Shown here piece after piece: positions 1 to 13,200 of a DNA stretch of 64,000 nt. Position numbers and translations under genes: made by a program. The notes below the pieces were generated by a model. The model had not been told where the DNA came from. It saw only the letters and a list, made by a program, of their open reading frames with translations, and searched no databases. How positions within the stretch are numbered: position 1 is the stretch's first letter; the number at the start of each line of letters is the position of its first letter. Source of the stretch: Biomphalaria glabrata (taxonomy: Eukaryota > Mollusca > Gastropoda > Planorbidae); contig NC_074721.1 in NCBI RefSeq assembly GCF_947242115.1, positions 17,157,501 to 17,221,500 of the forward strand, written 5' to 3'.

Positions 1-1403
1 GTAATGGATAACTGTCTCTCCATACAAGTAGCTGCCAACAAAACCTATCAATCATCATTAGATACAATCCAAAACCAAGCCTTGCGGTTAATTAGTGGAG
101 GTATGAGAACTACTCCCACAGCAGCCTGTGAAATAGACTCCAATATTGAACCTCTTAAGTTAAGGCGCAACAGAGCAGCATTAGAAGCTATTGAGAGATA
201 CAGAAGGTTGGAGGACGATCATCCAAATAAATTACTAACACAGAGAAATAGGAAAAACAACCAAAAAAAGCAAAGGACTCTGATCCAACTTACTGACGAA
301 CTAGCCCTAAAACACCACCTACCCAATAACAGAGAAAAAATTACCAGGTTTTCAAACATTACACCCGGACTAAACTACAAACAACCAACCATCAAAACAC
401 ATTTACTAAATAACACCTTAACAAAAGAATCAAATCCACTGGAGCTCAAAGTAGGCACGCTTGAAACAATCGAAAGCTATCCAAAAACAGCTATCCATAT
501 TTATACAGACGGATCGGCTTTCAAAGCTACCATCAATGCTGGTCTTGGTGCCTTCCTGGTCTTCCCTAATAATAAACACTTTGAGATAAGCGCACCCTGT
601 GGTGATTACTGCTCAAACTTCCAAGCCGAAATTGAGGCAATTACCATAGCACTCCAGACAGTAGAAAACAAATTATATGAAGGAGTGCAACCACCATCAG
701 ATATTGTTGTCTTTACAGACTCCCAATCTACTCTGGAAGCACTTAACAGCAGCACCCCAAACAGCCCAAGAGAGTTGACAACACTCAGTGTGATAATCCA
801 CCAGATGATATCAAAATTAAATATCAATATTACACTACAGTGGATCCCTGGACACATTGGCATCATGGGAAATGAAAAGGCAGATAAGCTATCAAAGGCA
901 GGTTCAACTATGGAACAACCAGATAGACCTGTTAACTACCTCACCCTAAGGTCAATGTTAGTCAACAATCACAAAGAGGAGTGGCTCAACCAATGGGCAT
1001 CAGGAAACACAGGCAGAGCCATGTACAGAGAAATGACTACGCCTAACAAACTGGACAGTATTAACTTCCTCCCCCGCAAAGAACAATCTACAATCTTCCA
1101 ACTAAGAACAGGACACACACCACTATTAAATTACCACCTGAACAAAATAAACTCCACACAACTACCCCTTTGCAGACACTGCACCCACCCCTCTGAAACC
1201 GTAAACCATATCCTCTTTGAATGCCCCTCCCTAATCCACCTTAGGCAGACCCTACTTCCACTACAGCCCAACATAACCAACACCCTGTACGGCAGTGCTG
1301 AACAACTGAAGAAAACAGCACACTTTTTTTCCTTGGCACAGTCTGCAAAAGAGCTCACAGCTCAGCAGCAATAAAGCTGGCTAGAAGAAGAAGAAGAAGA
1401 AGT
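1..1403 (+). mobile_element. LINE (I/Jockey-like, RNase H-bearing) 3' half, open at the left edge
   Basis: The 3' part of a non-LTR retrotransposon ORF2 enters from the left edge and stops at 1372-1374. The visible protein holds the end of the reverse transcriptase region, then an RNase H domain with the expected acidic residues (IYTDGS near residue 166, QAEIEA near 207, FTDSQS near 237) and the GHIGIMGNEKAD motif, then a C-terminal knuckle CRHC-x8-H-x4-C near residue 390. After the stop come about 10 bases and an (AGA)n-type tail to about 1403. A second copy at 50010-52025 shares the whole stretch with few differences and shows that RT lies upstream. An RNase H domain after RT is known in the I superfamily; the exact clade is not settled. 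This copy is uninterrupted over the visible part, so it is young. Confidence 0.9.
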
Positions 1404-1660
1404 ATCAATTAGTTTGGATCAGTCAAGTACTTGTGTGTATAATTGACCTAGACATAATAAATCTGTGCGATTAGAAATATTTTTAGCTACCGGTAATGTT
1501 TTTGTTTAACTTTTAGCTTTCTCAATGCGGCATGATCCTATCACTTGTCTGGACCAGTTGTGAGAAGGGTTTGAGAGAAATGACGTGTACAAACTTTTTA
1601 CCGTACACACGGACAGAATGAGTTGATATAAGCTTTGTAAAAATAAAAGGCTTATCGAAA
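1404..1660. repeat. Dispersed repeat, short copy related to 8638-9850 in inverse orientation
   Basis: Directly after the LINE tail, 1404-1480 matches the reverse complement of about 9750-9845 (TCAATTAGTTTGGATCAG and ATAATAAATCTGTG are shared), 1512-1560 matches the reverse complement of 8998-9050 (TTTTAGCTTTCTCAATGCG, TCTGGACCAGTTG), and 1612-1640 matches that of 8638-8665. The middle of the longer copy is missing here. The LINE may have landed in or next to this repeat. Confidence 0.6.
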
Positions 1661-4200
1661 TAAAAGATTAATTGAAAGGGTGTTATAGCTCAGTGCTAGC
1701 TAGCATTAAATAACTTTAAGGAGTCAAAATATACTTCCAATGAATTAATTTGTTTCACTTATTGAGTGACACGTAAAGAATTATATTTCCCAAGTAATAA
1801 AGCAACTAGGTCAAGATTGGCCTACCTTGATGCGTTATGCTAAACTTCCTTACGTTTGTAAATGGGGGGGGGGGGGGGAAGCTACATTTCTTCAATTCAA
1901 AATGCTAATGAACTCAAATTCCAAGAGCTTATTAACATTTCTGTAAATGAAAAAAATATATTTCACCTTGTACGTGACTTTATAACACAACCCTCAGCTG
2001 CGAATAGTTCTTCTTATATTTATATCTATAACGATATCTTAAATTAGATTTGAATAGAGGCCGACTTAGGCACCAATTCTAGAAATGTTTAACCATGTCA
2101 GTACATGAAACATATCAGACATTGATAACAACACCAGGGAGAAGAAATTCAACTCTTAGTACGGTGCATTGTTGTCCTCTCTTTCATAAGTAGCTTACTT
2201 GCACGTCTTTGATGACGTATACTAGAGTTAGTCAATACGAAGCTATTAATGATGGCTTGAAAGAGTACAGTTCTAACAGAAAACAACGTACAGTATATTG
2301 GCCCATGAACTAAAACAAAAAGTTGGCCCCTCTACATGTTGACCATTGTATGAAGGTATTTCGATATAAATTCCACCTGAGGTTGAATCATAAAGCCTAA
2401 TAATGTCACGACCTAGTTATTGTAGGCGATGTGCTGTGTGTTATTGTTGTCGCAACATTGTCTGTTGACAGCTGGCAATGAAAGGGGAAGCAATAAAAAC
2501 GATGTCTCTCAATAGTTTGGCTACGCTAATAAGTATGTTTAAAAAATAGAACTAATAACATGTGTAAATACTTCTTTCGTCTACGAAACAAAACAATACT
2601 TTCACTTCTGTTATAATTGCCTACAAAAATTGTAATACTTACATTGATGTGGTTTCTTTCTGCTTCTTCCAGAGTTGAAGGAAATGTTATGTAGTTTGGT
2701 GGTGAACCCTGTAACCTTTGTCTGGTAGCATTGCATCAAATCATCGATCCATCATTTTCTTGGCCTTCCAGGCCTTCCTTCCTCACATTTATATTTGTGA
2801 GAACTGAGTGACTGGCATTCTTTATTTTAATTAGCTTGTTTTAAAATCTTATTCAAAGAAGCAAGTTCGGAATAAAAAGCTAACAAATAGTTGAACTATA
2901 AGAGATATTTATTTCAAAGAACAATGATACATGCACTAATACTTTCTCTAAGGGAGACAGTTTATCAAGAAATGCTTGACATTAAAGGAAGGGAGCTTAG
3001 CAAAGTGTTACATAAATTTATAAAGCTACCAGGAGCTGGCTGGTAAAAGTAATCATCTTGAATAGTTATGTACTTGTACAGCTTTAAACAATGTTTTAAA
3101 CATTCTTGTGTAATCAGTCAGGTGTATGTTTTAGCGCAGCGCTATATATGTGTATATGTAGAAAAATCCCATTGAAACCTTTGACCTACATGTTCGTTGT
3201 AAAATTGTTGCTGATGTAATAACAATGCCCCCTCCACTCCAAAATAAAAGAGAAGTTTAGCGAGTCCAATTTTTTTTTTTTAATAAGATTGGAATTAGTA
3301 TAAGTTTCGTTAATTAAAAATGTCATTAATTATCCAGTCGTTTAGTGGTATGAAAAGAAGAAAATCGTGGACTATTTGTTATGAATTTATGTAATTTGCG
3401 GTATTTGGTTTGCAGCGAACTGTTGACTATGGTTTAAGTACCACTGGAGCCTACCATTTGGGTCCACTGAAGCGTACTATTTGGGTATCACTGGAGTAAC
3501 TCTGTGGGTATCTCTGAAACTACTGTTGCTCTGGATATTATGCCGCTGTTCAGAATGAACGACTTTGACATTTGGGGGGTTTTATAGCTACAAAATTTCC
3601 TGTAAACCCAACTCACGTTTGACTTGTGTCCACTAGTTGTGGCCGATGCGGAGTCCTGTACTCGTACACACTGTTGACCCTGTCCACATTGGCCTATTGA
3701 CTGAGTCAATTGAACTCAAATAATTAGCATCCTCATCGAGCCTTTCTGTCATTAAAAAACAAGCTCAATTGTAACTCTGCCAGCTCAACTAATGGACGTT
3801 GTTTCCAAAGCATTAAATCAGTGGACAAGTAGGTTTGACTACATGGATCAGATTTCAAACACACACAGCACTATTTCTTGTGAAACTAGCGACAAAATAT
3901 TCAGGTCTGTTCTCTTTGTGCCTTACAAGCAAGATATGACTATCTATCAATGGGCTTAGGATACTCATGGTTGGTTGGTTTGTAGGTTTCAGCACGTTTA
4001 ATATATTGGGCTTAGCTTCTAAACACAACTGGGATAGTCTGTAAGATGCAAGTAATTTGTGGACACTTGTCCCTTCCTCATCTCTGTCAAATATAACATC
4101 TACCCTAAATATTTTTCAATTTAGAGCACCTAATACACACACAGGCACAGTAGCTCATCATGATTCTTACACATTTTTCTAATTTTTTAAAATTAAAATC
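1661..4200. other. No gene seen; AT-rich non-coding DNA
   Basis: I see no exon, repeat family or RNA gene that I can support here. A run of G lies at 1863-1879. ORFs in this stretch are short and have no recognisable similarity. If amphiphysin exon 1 lies left of the window, this is part of its first intron. Confidence 0.5.
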
Positions 4201-4224
4201 GTTTAATTCTATGAACTTCTTTGT

Positions 4225-4440
4225 ACATTTTAGTGGCCTCGCGAGTTGAAAAAGTTGCTAGTAGTTTTGTGCGATCTGTCCTTTCGTCCGTCTGTCACTT
4301 ATAAACCTCAAAAACTAGAAAAGTTATTGAAAATCCGAGTTCATGGTGTTTTGCAGTTTGGGTGCAACGGTAATTGTTTATCGTTTGAATGCGAATCTTT
4401 TTGTTCTTAAATTATATATTTAGCTATTTTTTCAGAGAAA
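4225..4440 (+). repeat. Dispersed repeat fragment, same family as 9590-9760 (reverse)
   Basis: The stretch beginning TTTTAGTGGCCTCGCGAG and running through TAGTTTTGTGCGATCTGTC, then CAAAAACTAGAAAAG, parallels the reverse complement of about 9760-9590 (TTTTAGCGGCCCCG, then TAGTTTTGTGTGGTCTGTC, then GTAAACTAGAAAAG). This gives three copies of the family in the first 10 kb. No coding capacity is visible. Confidence 0.5.
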
Positions 4441-5069
4441 TAAATCAATTTTTAATATATATATATGTGTGTGTGTGTGTGTAATTACTATTTGATTTAT
4501 TCACTGTCGTACGGACGAGCTACTAATATTGTACCAAATACTTTTATTTTTACTTGACACCAGAATAAATACATTTCGTATACACATAGTTACACACATT
4601 TTTAAGCATACAATTAATAGGCAGTACGTAGTGCTATTGTATCACAAATGTGTCTAACTAACAATGCTGTAGTTAAATGCAGTGTAGACACTTGACCAAA
4701 AGGAAGAACCTCTTCCAGATGTCATAAATGAGAGATTCATCAACCCATTTGTCCGTCACCATCATTGAAAGGATTATTTAGGTCATAACACTAGTTCATT
4801 CAAACGTTCGGGGTCCGCATCTGAGTTTATGAAAAACACAAACTCTTGTTGTAATCTTTTTTTTTTTTAAAGAATGACTATTTTGGTCTTATAGTCCCCA
4901 TTCTTATTGATTTTTAGATTGTCAATGCGAGACAAATCCTTTGCTTCAATTTGTTCTGTTATTGTTCCTTGTGACAACGCAATCGTGTTATCTATCTATA
5001 TACAGAAGAGTGAAATGGATCGAAACTGCCAACTATTGAAATGAGCTGCTCTTCTGTTGCTCCACCCAT

Positions 5070-5215
5070 TTAGTCAGGCGACCCCAGAATACGATGGCTT
5101 GATGGTGTAGAGGCAGATCTACTACAAATGTTCGGACATACAGACGAAAAGCTGAAGAGAGATCTGAATGGAAAGATGTGTTGAAGCACGCCTTTATGGA
5201 CTGAGCACCACTGGG
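5070..5215 (+). mobile_element. LINE 3'-terminal fragment (RTE/CR1-like RT C-terminus)
   Basis: Frames of this stretch read as the usual last part of an RTE/CR1-type reverse transcriptase ORF: a GRP-x-RW-DGV-like segment (ATGGCTTGATGGTGTAGAGG) and the closing ERSEWKDVLKHAFMD followed by a stop at about 5205. The segments are not in one continuous frame, so it is a relic. A SINE in reverse orientation follows about 30 bases downstream. Confidence 0.5.
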
Positions 5216-5240
5216 ATGGGTGGATGGATATATACAAAAA

Positions 5241-5485
5241 TATAAAGTTCCCCTTTCAGACCTTGCGATCTATAGGGCAGATGATGTTAAGGTCATCTGT
5301 TTCTTTGTCCAACGGTTAACTAGCAGGGTGTCATGTGGCCAGTACAACGACCAACCGCCGTTACCACCCTCAACTATCAGGTACCCATTAGAGTTGGGTG
5401 GACTAGGGGGCTCCCTAAAAATCCCGAAATTCAAAATTTCCGTCCCCATGTTCGGAAGCCAAGCGCTTAACTACTCAGCCCCCTG
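5241..5485 (-). mobile_element. tRNA-derived SINE, family A, reverse orientation
   Basis: Read on the minus strand it starts with a tRNA-like head (GGCTGAGTAGTTAAGCGCTT, A-box-like), passes a body that includes the CCCAACTCTAATGGGTACCT region and the CATGTGGCCA block, and ends with GATCGCAAGGTCTGAAAGGG. The same order is seen at 16113, 39486, 46709, 48705 and 60436. The 104-codon ORF over this span is only the reverse reading of the SINE. Confidence 0.75.
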
Positions 5486-5639
5486 TTATTACCGGTCGTT
5501 GACTTCTAGCATCAAACTGCTGGTAGACAACTAGACCGCTGTAGCCGTAATATATCTTAACTAATAAAACTTCCTTATGTGAACAAAGCTAAAAATATTT
5601 TTTTTTAATAATGTAGACACAATCAACTTGTGATAAATG

Positions 5640-5990
5640 CGGTAGACGCTTCATTACTGCTTGTATTGCGGGGATGTGCGACCTGGCATCGAGCTATTGG
5701 TCACAGGTTGTCACGTCGCAGGACAGTGTTGAGGCCCTCTATAACGATTGGTCTCTATTGATGTCCAGTTGGTCACTGCTTGGGCTTTCCTTGAAAAGTG
5801 CCAATAGTCCAGTACGCCGCACGTTGTGATCTATCAGCCTTAGATCATTGGCAACACTAGGCACCGCAGTTAGGCTCCAGTCTACTGCCAGACTCATTCC
5901 CTTTGCCAAAGTGTACTAGGAGTCGCAGGAGACACTCATAAAACACGTTTTACTTGATTGCTCAGATTGTTTTCCTCGATCCTATATCTC
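5640..5990 (+). mobile_element. Possible degraded LINE C-terminal region
   Basis: Locally GC-richer DNA that, in broken frames, resembles the C-terminal knuckle region of RNase H-bearing LINEs: SQETLIKHVLLDC near 5930-5970 fits the common ET-x-x-H-x-L-x-x-C pattern. No open frame survives. The similarity is weak and by eye only. Confidence 0.3.
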
Positions 5991-6003
5991 ATGCATGTAT
6001 TTT

Positions 6004-6052
6004 ATAGTAAGTAAAGTTCCCCTTTCAGACCTTGTGATCTACGGGGCAGATG
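6004..6052 (-). mobile_element. SINE family A, 3'-end fragment, reverse
   Basis: About 45 bases match the 3' end of SINE family A in reverse (CCCCTTTCAGACCTTGTGAT). The rest of the SINE is absent, the usual 5' truncation. Confidence 0.6.
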
Positions 6053-6359
6053 TATTCTATAACACGACAATAATTTGTTTTTACATTAGTCCTTGTTTTC
6101 TAATATCTTGAGTATTGTTTGGCACAACAACGAGGCTGACTGGAGCGGTTTCTTGAGTAGTAAACCCATTCATCTACTGCGTATTTCTAAGACATTTTCC
6201 AATTCTAGAACTATTTATCACTTCTTCAAACCATCTCTTCTAGCTACAGTTTCGATTGGGATTGTTGAAAATGAAAAACACTTTAGGGCCTAAATGTAGA
6301 TATCAATAAAAGGTTTTGAAATGGTTCTGAGTCTTTAGATCGGCCACAAATCTAAAGTT

Positions 6360-6551
6360 TTGTCTCAGACGTTCCGAAAGAAATGGACATTATTAAAGTG
6401 CTTGCTCAAAGACCTCAAACATGATGCAGGGCGGCTGGGGAAGCGGACTGGTACCATCGTGTCCGCAGTACGAGGCGCATACTACATGACCAGGCAGTCC
6501 TCCACTTACATCGACGACATACGCATCTGTGAGATGTTCACGACAAACTAA
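6360..6551 (+). other. Open frame of unknown nature, GC-richer than its surroundings
   Basis: A stretch of about 190 bases is open in one frame and is clearly richer in G and C than its neighbours. The translation (63 residues, including GRLGKRTGTIVSAVRGAYYM) is not recognised. It could be an exon of an unknown gene, a piece of a transposon, or chance. No splice sites were convincing. Confidence 0.15.
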
Positions 6552-7294
6552 ACAATGTCAAGGACGCTAAATTGAACTTCGAAATTGCCAACTCAATAGA
6601 AGTGACAGATAGAAAAAACTGAAACAGGATTCTGCAGTGCTAGAAGAACATACTTTCACAAGACACCTTTTAGTTTGTTCACCGGATACACCAAACGTCT
6701 TGCTATTTATAGGTTTTCGCCATGTATGAAAATCTTCAATACATTTATCAATAAATTAATTACAAACTTGATAGCACAAATATATAACAACCAGCTACTG
6801 GGCCAACACAACGAAACACTTCAGCGTGCTTATATTTGCTATGAAAGCTTCAAAACATAACTTCGATGCACAAGTGGGTTAGTAGGTCGCCAGTGTCTTT
6901 CGGGGGGTAATGCTGGGCTCAAATGAAAGAGGGTTAATTCCTTATCTAGGTTAATGTGGGAACTCATTTATTGATTACACTGACAAGGTGCAGTGCATGG
7001 AGGCCCTCCATCATTGCTAAGCTTTCATTACCTTCCATTCGTGTGCAGGCCACCGCCGAACTTGATGGACGCTTAATTAAGCTTGCTTTGTAAAAGTAAT
7101 CACAAAAGATGGCAAATATTTGGGGACATTTCATTACAACAAATGACATTGAAAACCTTTTTTTTTATTGACATGGAACAGACATTATCTCCTCACTGTT
7201 CTTTTAGCATCTTGATACTGCCATGTGTCATATCTATATTACCAATGTTAGGCGGCTGTCCTGTCGGGATATTTGATTAATTTTGTCTTGTCGT

Positions 7295-7745
7295 AGTGGT
7301 TGAAATTTGGTTGTTATCTGCTCGTTGTGGTTGACATTTGGTGTTATCTGCTCGTATTGGTTGATATTTGGTTGTTATCTGCTGGTTGTGGTTGACATTT
7401 GGTGTTATCTGCTCGTATTGGTTGATATTTGGTTGTTATCTGCTGGTTGTGGTTGACATTTGGTGTTATCTGCTCGTATTGGTTGATATTTGGTTGTTAT
7501 CTGCTCGTATTGGTTGATATTTGGTTGTTATCTGCTCGTATTGGTTGATATTTGGTTGTTATCTGCTCGTATTGGTTGATATTTGGTGTTATCTGCTCGT
7601 ATTGGTTGATATTTGGTTGTTATCTGCTCGTATTGGTTGATATTTGGTGTTATCTGCTCGTATTGGTTGATATTTGGTGTTATCTGCTCGTATTGGTTGA
7701 TATTTGGTTGTTATCTGCTGGTTGTGGTTGATATTTGGTTGTTAC
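7295..7745. repeat. Minisatellite, about 14 units of 30-31 bp
   Basis: Tandem units of the type TATCTGCTCGTATTGGTTGA plus TATTTGGTTGT run head to tail. Two unit types alternate (CGTATTGGTTGATA and GGTTGTGGTTGACA), and some units lack one T in GGTTGTTA, giving 30 against 31 bases. No spacers or variable inserts are present. Confidence 0.9.
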
Positions 7746-8637
7746 CTTCTTTTGTTTGTTGACGGGGTTTCATCTTTAATGTATGTCTAAGATAAACTGA
7801 TAAGTGACTTCCATATCAGACAGTTCCCCATAGAGTTCTTCATTTTGGTAATTAGCGTCTTAAGATTATGACACGACCAGGACTCTTATTATATTTTGCA
7901 TGTGGCTGGTACAACCTACTCATTCTGCTGAAGGTTTGTTGAAAGTTTTATTTTGGTTCTGGCATAGCTTCAAAAATGAGAGTCAGAACTGTTCAATCAT
8001 AAGTGGATTTTAAGTAGAAGAAGAATATCCTATCATTGAAATAAATACGTTTCTACTACAATTTTTAAAAAATCTGTAGAAACTACCACCATTTTGCTGA
8101 AGTGAATCTTGTGTACTGGTTGGAACGCACGAACGTGATGTGGAAGTAAATTACGTGACTTTGTGAATCAGACAGGAAGGAAGTAGAGCTCGGCCAGTAG
8201 TCCCGTGCCGCTTGGTCTGATTACCCAACTAGCATAGTCCTTCAAGTGCATGTAGGGACGATGACCAGATAGGCCTAGACTTACAGGCTCGAGGATAAGA
8301 ATGATGACCAGATAGGCTTAGACTTTGACTACAGGCTCAAGTATAAAGCCGACGGCCTGATAGCGTACACTTGAGACGTTGGTCAGATAAAGGTTTTTGT
8401 GTGTGTGGATAATGTTTAAGTACTGCGCTAGCCACCATTCCTCATTGACAAACACTATTCTATGTCATTGTGTGACCTCACCTAAATGTTACTTCAATAG
8501 GTAGCGAAAATACATTGCAAAGGTCTAAAACGAGCATTATTAGAAGAAACTGTTGACATTTTCCGTCTGAAGACTGTACACGTCGGTCTAAGATTTGTGT
8601 TGATGGGGGAAGGTAGTAACATTATTATTTTTTTTTT

Positions 8638-9850
8638 ACAAAGCTTATATCAACTCACTCTGTCTGTTTGTCAGGCCTAAAGTTTGTATTATTTTATTTG
8701 ATATCTCAGGGAAAGAAATGGTACTTAACTGAAGAGGTGGCACAAGCTGAATTAGTTCCTTTTATAGATTGCCGTCCTAGGTTTAGTGAACACAAACATG
8801 AAATAGTAACAATAAATAACTATACAATCTTCCATGTTCATAAATTTAAATGTAGAGTGGTTACCGCGTTGGCTTGAAAGCCTGAGAAGGCTTTAGCCCA
8901 CAAGTTGGAATTCAGGCTGTTCCCCCCCCCCTTTTTTTTAATGCATTTAAAAGCGATCACCCAGGTACCCCGTTCTTCTCCCCACCCTTTTTTTTTTCAA
9001 CTGGTCCAGACAATAGGATCATAGCGCATTGAGAAAGCTAAAAGCATAAAATTGCACTAAACTAAAACAGTTGGTAACAAGGTTACACAGACAGTTTGTG
9101 TGGAATTTATTTAATTGTTTTGTAAAGGGTCAATATCTCCTAGTCATATCCTCTAAATCTCTAAAAAAAACAAAACAACATTTCCGTAAAAATAAATAAA
9201 TAGGGTTCCATTTATGTATGGTGTTGTGCATTTCACGCGATAATTATGAAAAACTACTTATTAGTTGTTGTTTTAAATTATTTTTCACTTATATGCATAC
9301 TAAATAGATTTTTTCTTTTAAAACAAAAGTACATTTTTTTTTTTAAATGTAAGTAGTTATTATGACAGAACTTACTTAACTTAGCAATACAATTTAAAAA
9401 AAACAACATTTATTGACAAAAAATCTAAAGCCGTTTGCATATATATGTGTTAAAATATGGTAAATAGTTATCTACCTTACTAAATAGCCTCCCGTGTTTG
9501 TTACTATTAATGGTGAATAGTTGTAAAAGTGGTATGTTTTTATAAAAAAAAAACTGCTTGGATAGTTGATTTTTAAAATTAAATTTTCGATTTCAGAAAA
9601 GAAAAAAAGTAGCCATTGCATCAGAACTTTGAATGGTCTAAAATATCATGATGTCGGATTTTTACTATCTTTTCTAGTTTACGAGATCTAAACAGGACGG
9701 ACGGACAGACAGACCACACAAAACTAAAAGCGTCTTTTCCCCTTTCGGGGCCGCTAAAAATATTTCTAATCACACAGATTTATTATTGTTAGTCCAGATC
9801 TATTACAAATGTAACCACATGACTGATCCAAACTAATTGATACACTTAAT
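8638..9850 (-). repeat. Dispersed repeat, long copy, with a tRNA-like segment near one end
   Basis: Both ends and an internal block match, in reverse, the stretch after the LINE at 1404-1660. Block 9590-9760 matches 4225-4440. A tRNA-like stretch at about 8855-8920 (AGAGTGGTTACCGCG followed by AGTTGGAATTCAGGC) resembles A and B boxes. Homopolymer runs interrupt it. It has no coding capacity and looks like a composite non-autonomous retroposon; its exact ends are uncertain. Confidence 0.5.
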
Positions 9851-10272
9851 ATAAGCTTTGTTTTTTTTTTTAAAGTAATATTTATTTGGCTTGTTTCACT
9901 ACCAAAGTCTTTGTCATTTGATATTTAGTCTGTTTCTCGGAACAACGTTATTGGCGCGACAAGATCTACTTGTTTCTGTTGTACTACAAATCTTGTCATT
10001 TGTTGTTAAAACCTGTAACTTTACAACAACGAAGCAAACATGTAACATTAGTTTAAGGTTTTGTTAGTGAATGTGTAAAGTTCACCCTGAGTCACAACTA
10101 CAACAGTGACACAACACACCAATAGTTTGAAATGATTGGCTTGGCAAATAAATGAATTTTTTTTTTTTTAGTTTACTTTGAACAAGAAAGTTGGTAGAGT
10201 TATAGAAAAAAAAGGGAGGGCATATTTGTGAATATTTCTGTTGATTGTCAACATGTTTTTGTCTGTTTCCAG

Positions 10273-13200
10273 GTGTTACAGAATTTGGGCAAGGCCGAGA
10301 AGACGACAGACGATGTGTTTAAAGACTACGTTGTTAAGACCGAACGACAACAGGTGAGTCCCCCACCCCTGCAGTTGTGGTATCACCCCAGGCCAAGACA
10401 CTTTAGGGATTATCTAAAAGCCATATTCATTAAAGTTTTGACCTTTTATATATATATGCCGTGCCCCATAGAACATCAAGACATCTCACTTTCAGAACAT
10501 ATCGTAAACCAACTCCATAAGAAAAAACAAACAAAACTCAACGAACTCCATGAGTATGCTCTGCTTAACTAAACAAGGCTCATGGTCTATAGAGACATTA
10601 GAAAATATACTTTGTTTTCATTTGATGTTAACTTAACATTATGAAACTCAAAGTAATATTGACGGTACATATTTAACAAAGTAATATTGACTGCTATAAA
10701 CCACATATCTCTGTTAAATGATGAAAAGAAAAAAGGGCACTTTTTATGTAAACTATGCGAAGGAAAAGCACTTTTTGCACCTTATTTTGCTGTTGAATCT
10801 TTTTTTTTTTAACTTGATAGTTTGATACTTTTTTTTTTAATATTCTGTTCTGAAGTGTCTAGATTTAAGCAGTTTTAACTAAAATTATGACTAACGATTC
10901 GCTTATGATAAAACTTTACCATTGTATTGATAACATCAAACTTCCTGTCATGGAAGGAAGTTAATATTTTGTGTAAACAGTAGCGGCATTAGTGACTTGC
11001 ACTATGACTCTTGAACGGTAAAGGAAAACTTTAAATCAGACTATAATCATTGCGAAGCGGGGATTCGTCCATTAAAAGCCTTTCCTTTGATGCAAAGCGA
11101 AATAAGCGGAGTGGAATAGATCTTCAGAGTAGACAGCAAATTAAAACATATATGTGCATGAAACAACACTGTTTTGAGTAGTTAGCTTATTATATAAACT
11201 TTTGATAGGCAAATAGTTCTGCTATGCCAGCGTTTCTCAAACTGTCAGGCGCGCCTCCAATGATGTCAAGGGGGCCGCGACGTGCTGACAAAGTAAAAGG
11301 GTGGGGGCGAAATAAATAAGAATATTCATTTCATCGTCGAACAAAAAGCTTTTTGCGAAAAGCGTCTGCAATGATATCGACTCTAACATCTAAATGTCTT
11401 CTCTAGCCCGATTCTTCGCGAATTTCAGAATGGTCGAAATCTTCTATTGTTGTACATCGTTATGTCGACAACTTTTGCGCGATAAAAAGACGAAGCATCT
11501 TAACACGAAGAGGATCATGACGCTCTCATCGCAAGAAAACCTTTCAACATCGGCGAGTCCCAACTTTTTGTTTCTTACCATGTGAAAATGGCATTGTAGA
11601 CGCCAGGAGAAAGAATTTCCGAATCTTTTACACATTAAACTTTGGCATCGGGGCTCCGCCTCTCACCAAGCTGGAGAAGCTTACAGCGCTCTCATAATTC
11701 CCCTGCTGGATAAATTATACAGTTGGAACTTTTTCTAGTATACAGAAACATACATATATATATAAATATATATATAAATTAAAAAAGAATTTCGTTCATA
11801 ACCCCTAAGGACCAGGAGGAGCGCTGTAGACTTCCACAATAATGTCAGATATGGTTTTAAAAATGTAAAGACCTAATATTTACATATATATTCTTTACAT
11901 TTGGGGGACGCCACAGGTAAAAGTTTGAGAAACTGTTTTAAACTGAAATATTCTGCGGTTCACCCTCCCTTCCCCGGTCTTTTTTTCAATTGAAGTCTTA
12001 GGTTTACATAAATCATGCTTATATGTCCCCCCGGAACGCTAGTTTTAAACTATGTCACCACTACTACACACAAAACGTCATCACTGCTACATACATACAT
12101 AAGTCATCATTGCTACACGCTTATATATGTTATCGCCGCTACACACATAAGTAAGTCATCACTGCTACACACTTACATAAGTCACCACTGCTACACATGA
12201 AACACAAATCACCACTGCTACACACAAACATAGTCGTCATCACTGTCAATTAGTCAATTAATTACTACGTAATTAACTATTTAATTTAATACGAACAAGG
12301 GAAATTAATCCTTACGTAACAACATATATGGCAAAATATATAAGGTTTAGTCCCCTTGGATAATTGTACACGTTATTATTCCCACACCCATTCTTGGATC
12401 AAGTTGAAACTTTCCAAAAATTAATTATTGTACCTAAAAAAAACAACGAATCAATTAAATTTATTTTTTCTATATTTTGATTGTTTTTGTGTTTAAATTC
12501 TAGTGTTTATTATTGCATCAAATTCGATGATTCCATCTCTGTTGGTTCTTTACCAATACCAGAATCTCTGGCATACAATTGGATATTGGGTCATGAGATT
12601 TAACTACTGAATATACCAAGACGTTTCACCACCTAACTCCATTGCAACAATCGTCAAGTTTCGCTTTTTTTTTCTGTGCTCCTTTGTTCGTGCAAGTATT
12701 TGGTAACCCCACCTAGAGTCCAAACTCCATTCCATATGACCCTGTAACCTTATTTTAAAATATTATGAGTTGTTGAGAAAGTATTTCGGACTGCGTTCTA
12801 AAAAGGTTATGTAACTTATGTTTCACACAATTATGCCACTGCGTCCTGCCCGAACTATTCTGTAAAAACGTATTACTTACTTAGACTTTGTCCACTGTTC
12901 TGAGGTCCTCCGTGAAAGTGTGGCACCAAGTTTTACGTCCCTGTTTGCGCTTTCCTTGTATTGGCCTCCATGTCATCGCAACTCTTGGTATGCGTAGTTC
13001 ATTTTGTCGGAGAACATGTCCCGCAAACCTCATGCGACATTCTGTCACAACCTCATTAAATGTTCGACTCCCAGTTCGGCATAGGATTTCATTGTTTGAG
13101 ACCCGATCTGTATAACTGACTCTAGCAATTCGTCTCAGCCATTTTCGTTGAGCCACATTTAGTATGTAAAATCAAAGATCTTTAAGGGGTATATTTATTT

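Noticed and set aside
606-866. Minus-strand ORF over the LINE
   Set aside because: Antisense shadow of the RNase H domain.
5220-5534. 104-codon + strand ORF
   Set aside because: It lies on a reverse-oriented SINE and has no protein similarity.
7295-7745. Regular spacing reminiscent of a CRISPR array
   Set aside because: Units are contiguous with no unique spacers, and the window is eukaryotic; it is a minisatellite.
10228-10572. 114-codon ORF as a gene of its own
   Set aside because: Only 10273-10353 is coding (amphiphysin exon 2); the rest runs through the acceptor and the GTGAGT donor into introns.
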